9,477 nt of DNA from CAYIRQ01 sp964365905 (GTDB taxonomy: Bacteria; Patescibacteriota; Gracilibacteria; Peribacterales; Peribacteraceae): NCBI GenBank assembly GCA_964365905.1, contig CAYIRQ010000058.1, positions 1-9,477 on the forward strand, read 5' to 3'. This document shows positions 5,888-9,477 of this stretch, one piece after another; the stretch's first letter is position 1, and each line of letters begins with the position of its first letter. The notes under the pieces were generated by a model. That model was not told where the DNA came from and searched no databases. It saw only the letters and a program-made list of their open reading frames with translations. Made by a program: the position numbers and the translations under genes.

Positions 5888-6544
5888 TTATACCTCCGTG
5901 AGCACCGCCTGATCCCTCTTCCCCCTGCGCGCCCGCACAAAGGCAGGAAGTTCTGCATCCGCCACCTTCGCCGCTTTCAGACTCTGGATCTTATCGAGGT
6001 AATGCTTGAGATCGAGAGCGAATGGGAGTGACGTCAAAGTGACCTTGCGTGATGCCTCCGCGGTGCCATGACGAATGGTGAGGGATCCCGTGTTCATGAT
6101 CCCACTGAGAGGGCCCCCATCGAACACACTCTCCTGCAACGTCTGCCACTGCACCGTTTGCTGCGCGGGTCTCAGGAGCGAACGAACCCGATGCGCTTCT
6201 CTCCCTTCTCCAATAAAAAGATCGTAGCCATCGACAATGATCCTCTGGCTCGTGATCGTGAGCAGAGTTTCCTTCCAGAGCCTCCAGTGCCAGAGTGCGA
6301 GGAGGAGAACACAGAGGACAACGATGATTCCAAGAACGAGAAGAGAAACTTCCATACCTGCGAGCGTTATCCCAACCGCGCTGACCGCGGCACAAACAAT
6401 GCCGGCGATCATCCCGTGCAGAACCCCCCGCAGCATTCCCCGCAGAAGCGCCGCGATCGACCTCCTGCTCCGATAGAGCACGCGTTCGTTTGTGTGGAGG
6501 AACGGGAGGATCATGCAACAGCATGATATCGTACGTTTCCTCAC
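5888..6544 (-). CDS. Membrane protein with bacterial PH domain (bPH_2/DUF304-like)
   Basis: A 218-residue protein. Two adjacent transmembrane helices (about 44-63 and 65-86) are followed by a cytoplasmic domain with the bacterial pleckstrin-homology pattern: WKETLLTITSQRIIVDGYD (90-108), then GIMNTGSLTIRHG (148-160), and a final TLTSLPFALDLKHYLDKI (169-186). The tail is basic (VRARRGKRDQ). Proteins of this build are common and mostly uncharacterised, so no specific job can be given. The GTG at 6544 overlaps the stop of the upstream gene as GTGA, a usual sign of translational coupling, but it adds an odd N-terminus with three cysteines in a row. The ATG at 6514 gives MILPFLHTNERVLY, which looks more natural. 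The gene ends just before the groESL control region. The domain call is fairly sure; the start is not. Confidence 0.72.
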   Translation of the reverse strand: MRKRTISCCCMILPFLHTNERVLYRSRRSIAALLRGMLRGVLHGMIAGIVCAAVSAVGITLAGMEVSLLVLGIIVVLCVLLLALWHWRLWKETLLTITSQRIIVDGYDLFIGEGREAHRVRSLLRPAQQTVQWQTLQESVFDGGPLSGIMNTGSLTIRHGTAEASRKVTLTSLPFALDLKHYLDKIQSLKAAKVADAELPAFVRARRGKRDQAVLTEV

Positions 6545-6933
6545 GATCCACCGCCGCCTTCAAGAGGCGGTAACCCTGTTCCTCCTGTGATGTTTTGCAC
6601 ATCCCCACTTACGTAGCTACTAATCACATCACAAGCATTGTTAAAAGGTTCTGGATAAAATTGCAAATCACGCTCACTGAGCTTTTGAGAGAGGGGAAAT
6701 GTCTCCACACGTCCATCTGCGAGAAGAGTCGAAAGAACCGCAATCTTGTAACGGATACTTGCAAAGTTTACACTCTCAGGAGCAGCGTATGCTTTCTCCT
6801 CCCATGCCGCAGCGAGACGGCTCTTGTATTCCTCCAATTTACTTTTCAGCCGCCCAACAAGTTGTGTATTCCCTTCATCCAACACGATCACTGGGGACAC
6901 CTTTTCTTGCCTGCTGTCCTGTTGTCCGTCCAT
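6541..6933 (-). CDS. Hypothetical soluble protein, 130 residues
   Basis: Not recognised. The N-terminal third is charged and helical (RLKSKLEEYKSRLAAAWEEK, about 29-48) and may form a short coiled coil. The middle is mixed, and the C-terminus is flexible and glycine-rich (GGTGLPPLEGGGGS). There is no signal peptide or membrane helix, so it is probably cytoplasmic. The ATG at 6933 is preceded by an extended -10 box six bases upstream, suggesting a leaderless mRNA. Its TGA stop overlaps the GTG of the PH-domain gene, so the two are probably translated together and may work together at the membrane; this is inference from position only. Reality of the gene is supported by the start signal, the overlap and the protein-like composition. 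Confidence 0.65.
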   Translation of the reverse strand: MDGQQDSRQEKVSPVIVLDEGNTQLVGRLKSKLEEYKSRLAAAWEEKAYAAPESVNFASIRYKIAVLSTLLADGRVETFPLSQKLSERDLQFYPEPFNNACDVISSYVSGDVQNITGGTGLPPLEGGGGS

Positions 6934-6939
6934 AAAGCA

Positions 6940-6948
6940 ATTTTACCA
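6940..6948 (-). promoter_or_regulatory. Extended -10 box, set for a leaderless mRNA
   Basis: On the minus strand TGG-TAAAAT occupies 6948-6940, followed by six bases (TGCTTT) and then the ATG at 6933. Transcription would begin at about the A of the ATG. The TGN extension can compensate for the absence of a clear -35 box. Confidence 0.5.
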
Positions 6949-6983
6949 TATTTTTCCTTTATTTCAGTAAAACGAACACATTT

Positions 6984-7076
6984 TTATTCAATTCCTGCCC
7001 GCTCAAGCTTTGTGAGAGCAACAACTGGATCAACCAGCTCCAATAATGATGTGACTGGTTCCGGCTTGAATCCCAT
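6984..7076 (-). CDS. Possible small ORF, 30 residues
   Basis: An ATG at 7076 opens a 30-codon frame ending in TAA (6984-6986). The product begins MGFKPEPVTSLLELVDPVV and ends ALTKLERAGIE. It is protein-like: a proline-containing head, then an amphipathic leucine/valine-rich helix with balanced charge. It starts 14 bases after the stop of the LPKTG protein gene on the same strand, so it could be co-transcribed with it. No Shine-Dalgarno sequence is visible. It is too short for composition to prove coding; it may instead be a remnant of a longer gene. Confidence 0.35.
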   Translation of the reverse strand: MGFKPEPVTSLLELVDPVVALTKLERAGIE

Positions 7077-7090
7077 ATTGAACAAATAAT

Positions 7091-8332
7091 TTATTCAAAC
7101 TTCCGCATTGCCACAAAGAGCGCGATGCGGGCGAGGATGTATGCGACGAGAATACCGAGTCCGATCTCAAGAAGCATCGTGAGGAACGAGAAATCCACTC
7201 CCGTCTTTGGAAGCGTTGTGATGACGGAGACACTCGCGGACGCGATGCGCTGCGTGGTCGGCGTATCCCGCAGCTGCTCCGAGGTCAGCGTCGCCGTATT
7301 GGGAATCGGCTCACTCGGGGAAGCGCTCGGAAGAACTTCCGTGCGGTAACGAACAATCCATCGATCTCCCGTTGCAAGCGTCGGTCTCTGCCATAGCAGA
7401 CCGGAAGCCTGCGCCACACCGCCTCCCGCTTCGAGCACCCGAAGATGCTCTCCGCTAAAGCGGTCATCGAGCGTCAGATTCAGTAAGTCCTGATCCCCGG
7501 TATTCTGCACGGAAATGGTGTACACGATATGCGCCCCGGCACGCGCTTCGTTCGTATTCGCGCTCTTCTCGAGTCGTACCGATGCGTTCCGCGGAACGGG
7601 CGTGAGAACGGGGGGGAGAGCGGCCCGCGCAGCAGAAGCAGTTTCTTCACCCCGGAAACATGCGCTGTCCACCGATCCGATCCCGAAGCGTTCGATGCTG
7701 CCCGTGAGATTCCTCCGCTCAAACGGCGTCTCCGATGTTCTCCGGGGGAGCAGTCCCGCATCCGAAACATCAAAATTCCGGAGCGTCACTTCTGCCTTCG
7801 CGACATCATCTGTGAAGGTGCCCGTAAAGAACGCCCGAAAGGAAATGACGGCGGTTTTATCCGCTTCGACGCGCTCGACCGTAAACATCTTTTCGCTCTC
7901 TCCATATCTCCCACCCTTCACCGCGCCAATCCCTTCGAGCGCAGGTCCGCCTGAAACCGATCTGTATGCAAAGAGCACCTCGACGCTCTCAACATCATAC
8001 AGAGAGAGATTCGATACGAGGATGCGAAACTCGGCTTCAGTCCCCGCGACATCCGCAATATTCTCGGAGGAGTTCGCACCGAGAAATCTCCCCGACGCGT
8101 CCTGCACCTCGAGGTGCACCGCAACGGGAACGACGAGAGCGCCGGGGCGCCTGCCATGTCCTCCGTCACTGCGCGGAGTCACTTGCTCACAGATATCCGG
8201 ATTCGGATGTATGCGTCGCGGAGTGGCAATCGCCGGATTCCGTACGGGATCTGCATACGAAGGCACTGCCCAGAGAAGGCTGAGCAAGGTGAGAAGAGCT
8301 GAAAAGATGCGAAGGGTGAAGGAGGATCGCAA
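7091..8332 (-). CDS. LPXTG-anchored surface protein with DUF11-like domain
   Basis: A 413-residue exported protein. The signal peptide has a hydrophobic core (LRIFSALLTLLSLLWAV) and probable cleavage after PSYA. The mature part opens with a low-complexity segment containing GGHGRR, then VVPVAV, and has two beta-rich modules. The second (about 255-370) resembles DUF11-type repeats (SVRLEKSANTNEARAGAHIV, VQNTGDQDLLNLTLDD, PNTATLTSEQ). The C-terminus is a complete sortase signal: LPKTG (374-378; bases 7199-7213), a hydrophobic helix, and the basic end MRKFE. A sortase would cut after Thr and attach the protein to the cell surface; no sortase gene is in the window. The start is a TTG, since a TAG stop in frame at 8339-8341 leaves no upstream ATG. 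The gene is a paralogue of its upstream neighbour (8380 onward), 47 bases away. Ligand and role are unknown. Confidence 0.87.
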   Translation of the reverse strand: MRSSFTLRIFSALLTLLSLLWAVPSYADPVRNPAIATPRRIHPNPDICEQVTPRSDGGHGRRPGALVVPVAVHLEVQDASGRFLGANSSENIADVAGTEAEFRILVSNLSLYDVESVEVLFAYRSVSGGPALEGIGAVKGGRYGESEKMFTVERVEADKTAVISFRAFFTGTFTDDVAKAEVTLRNFDVSDAGLLPRRTSETPFERRNLTGSIERFGIGSVDSACFRGEETASAARAALPPVLTPVPRNASVRLEKSANTNEARAGAHIVYTISVQNTGDQDLLNLTLDDRFSGEHLRVLEAGGGVAQASGLLWQRPTLATGDRWIVRYRTEVLPSASPSEPIPNTATLTSEQLRDTPTTQRIASASVSVITTLPKTGVDFSFLTMLLEIGLGILVAYILARIALFVAMRKFE

Positions 8333-8340
8333 AGGGAACT

Positions 8341-8369
8341 ACCATAATATATAGCTATCCTTCAGTCAA
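8341..8369 (-). promoter_or_regulatory. Promoter of the LPKTG surface-protein gene
   Basis: On the minus strand TTGACT (8364-8369) and TATGGT (8341-8346) are 17 bases apart; a TATATATTAT stretch overlaps the second box and offers alternatives. The predicted start is near 8334, only two or three bases before the TTG start codon at 8332, so the transcript would be leaderless or nearly so. Confidence 0.45.
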
Positions 8370-8379
8370 GGAGTCGTTT

Positions 8380-9477
8380 CTAGACAGCAATCAACCGTTG
8401 CCTAAGAAGAGCAGCAAGTTCCGCAAGCCACTTCCTTCGCTCAAAGAGCACTGCACTCGAGCTCAGCATGAAGAGTGCTTTTCCAAGGAATTCGTGCCAA
8501 TGAGACGCAGCGCGCTCGAGGATCGGGCCGCGTTCGAGTTCCGAGGGATCGAAGGAATCTCCCTCCGGATTTCCGGTTCTCGGAAGACCCGTGATCACGA
8601 CTTCAACGGAGTCGCTTCGCTGCTCGAGCGGGATCGCCCTGACCTGCTCACCATCGAGCACCGAGGTATTCTCGATCACGATGCCTCTTGCGAGCCCCGG
8701 CGCCGCGCGCGCGCTGTAGCGCACGAGCCAGCGCTCACCGGGGGCGAGAGCAGGAATATTCCAGAGAAGTCGTCCGGCTTCCGCCGTCGCGCCTCCGGAT
8801 TGCGTGATCGTCATCTCTGCCGCATCAAAGGTATCGATGACCGTGAGATTGCGATACGTCTCCCCTGTCGTATTCGTGATGATGATCGTGTAGACGACGG
8901 GGCCGCCGGACATCACTTCGCGGACATTCGTGCTCTTATCCACGGATACGGTCACGGCCGCCGGGCCTTCCCCATTCTTCACGTACGCCGCATCCACCGT
9001 CCCGATCCCGCCCCGGAAGAATGTCGGCGGGCGGAGCCCGGAGGGGAAATCAATGTCGAAATCATCGAGGATCGAAACGTTCTGCGCCGTTCCGCGGAGC
9101 GCGCTCGGCATGGTGATCGAGAACGTCACCTCTTTCGAATCCAATCGTGCAATCTCATCGATCGTGAAGGTGCCCGTTCTGGCATCATAGGTCGCCCCCT
9201 GCACATTCGTCACATTGGGAATGACATTGCCGCCACCCGGGAACGTGAAGGTGTCGCGAATGGCAACATCTTTGACGCCATACCGTTCGCTTCTGTTACT
9301 CACGAGAAGCTTGAACTGTGCGGTCTGACCGGGAACGGGGACGGCCCGGAGTTCCGTGTCTGCATTCTCCCAATCTCCCGCGGAGTTTCGCACCTGCTTC
9401 TCGACGGCAACGGGAATTGTGAGGCGCCGGCCTCCACCGCCTCCCCCTCCTCCACCACCCCCACCGCCTCCGCCGCC
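8380..9477 (-). CDS. Surface protein with poly-Gly tract and LPRTG motif (5' end beyond window)
   Basis: The frame is open to the window edge, so the N-terminus is missing. The visible 365 codons begin with 16 glycines in a row (9430-9477), then RRLTIPVAVEKQV and two beta-rich modules like those of the neighbouring LPKTG protein: a first module around QFKLLVSNRSERYGVKD, and a DUF11-like module with TVSVDKSTNVREVMSGG, TNTTGETYRNLTVIDTF and VIENTSVLDGEQ. LPRTG (bases 8572-8586) follows the last module, where LPKTG sits in the paralogue. But about 25 polar residues (NPEGDSFDPSELERG and on) come next, then only a weak hydrophobic patch (KALFMLSSSAVLF) and an amphipathic end (RRKWLAELAALLRQRL). 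This is not a standard sorting signal. It is probably exported and surface-associated, but anchoring is uncertain. The GTG at 9391 is internal and not the start. Confidence 0.8.
   Translation of the reverse strand, partial: GGGGGGGGGGGGGGGGRRLTIPVAVEKQVRNSAGDWENADTELRAVPVPGQTAQFKLLVSNRSERYGVKDVAIRDTFTFPGGGNVIPNVTNVQGATYDARTGTFTIDEIARLDSKEVTFSITMPSALRGTAQNVSILDDFDIDFPSGLRPPTFFRGGIGTVDAAYVKNGEGPAAVTVSVDKSTNVREVMSGGPVVYTIIITNTTGETYRNLTVIDTFDAAEMTITQSGGATAEAGRLLWNIPALAPGERWLVRYSARAAPGLARGIVIENTSVLDGEQVRAIPLEQRSDSVEVVITGLPRTGNPEGDSFDPSELERGPILERAASHWHEFLGKALFMLSSSAVLFERRKWLAELAALLRQRLIAV
9430..9477 (-). repeat. Poly-glycine coding tract, cut by the window edge
   Basis: Sixteen consecutive GGN codons using all four third bases (GGC, GGA, GGT, GGG) in irregular order. 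The mixture suggests the tract is kept for its glycine content and did not arise only by slippage of one repeated codon. It joins the missing N-terminal part to the first beta-rich module and would form a flexible linker. Confidence 0.85.

Noticed and set aside
6541..6543. UGA recoded as an amino acid (as in some Patescibacteria)
   Set aside because: TGA acts as a plausible stop here in a GTGA overlap, no internal TGA occurs in the conserved genes, and the G+C is high for recoded lineages.
7050..7076. Possible tRNA T-arm (GGTTCCGGCTTGAATCCC)
   Set aside because: No acceptor, D or anticodon arms at proper distances on either strand, and no CCA end.
7515..8354. Plus-strand open frame of 279 codons opposite the LPKTG gene
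   Set aside because: Ser/Arg/Thr-rich shadow; the minus strand has a signal peptide, beta-rich modules and a complete sortase tail.

Overview
The window looks like a chromosomal segment of an uncultivated bacterium, possibly a member of the Candidate Phyla Radiation (Patescibacteria, perhaps Peregrinibacteria/Peribacteria-like). That placement is an inference from the compact layout, the lack of Shine-Dalgarno sequences, several -10 boxes lying directly in front of start codons, and LPXTG-tailed DUF11-like surface proteins beside a CIRCE-controlled groESL. No taxonomic marker here proves it. The genetic code is ordinary (TAA, TAG and TGA all act as stops).

The left part (1-2800) is on the + strand. 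It holds the tail of an unidentified gene (3-197), a small AT-rich lipoprotein gene (206-640), and a GC-rich gene for a full-length DUF262/DUF1524-type (GmrSD-like) nuclease, probably an anti-phage restriction enzyme (801-2588). The nuclease gene is bracketed by two near-identical 19-bp direct repeats (708-726 and 2785-2803) that also lie near the composition changes, so it looks like an inserted cargo module. A GC-rich non-coding stretch with competing hairpins (2589-2784) follows it.

The right part (2817-9477) is entirely on the - strand. In transcription order it holds: a partial surface protein with a poly-glycine tract and an LPRTG motif (8380 to the window edge); its paralogue, a canonical sortase substrate with signal peptide and LPKTG tail (7091-8332); a possible 30-residue ORF (6984-7076); an unknown 130-residue protein (6541-6933) overlapping by GTGA with a two-helix membrane protein carrying a bacterial PH domain (5888-6544); then the heat-shock operon groES-groEL (5799-3776) with a sigma-70-type promoter overlapped by a perfect CIRCE operator and a second degenerate CIRCE; a GNRA-capped terminator; and an AT-rich gene for an unknown two-helix membrane protein (2817-3740) that begins three bases after the terminator's T-run.

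Functionally, the window combines a chaperonin operon under predicted HrcA control, a pair of cell-surface proteins, a restriction-type defence gene and two AT-rich genes of unknown role that may have been acquired by transfer. The most unusual signals are regulatory: the double CIRCE, the heptamer tandem repeat between groES and groEL, promoter boxes set for leaderless mRNAs, and pyrimidine-rich leaders lacking Shine-Dalgarno sequences.
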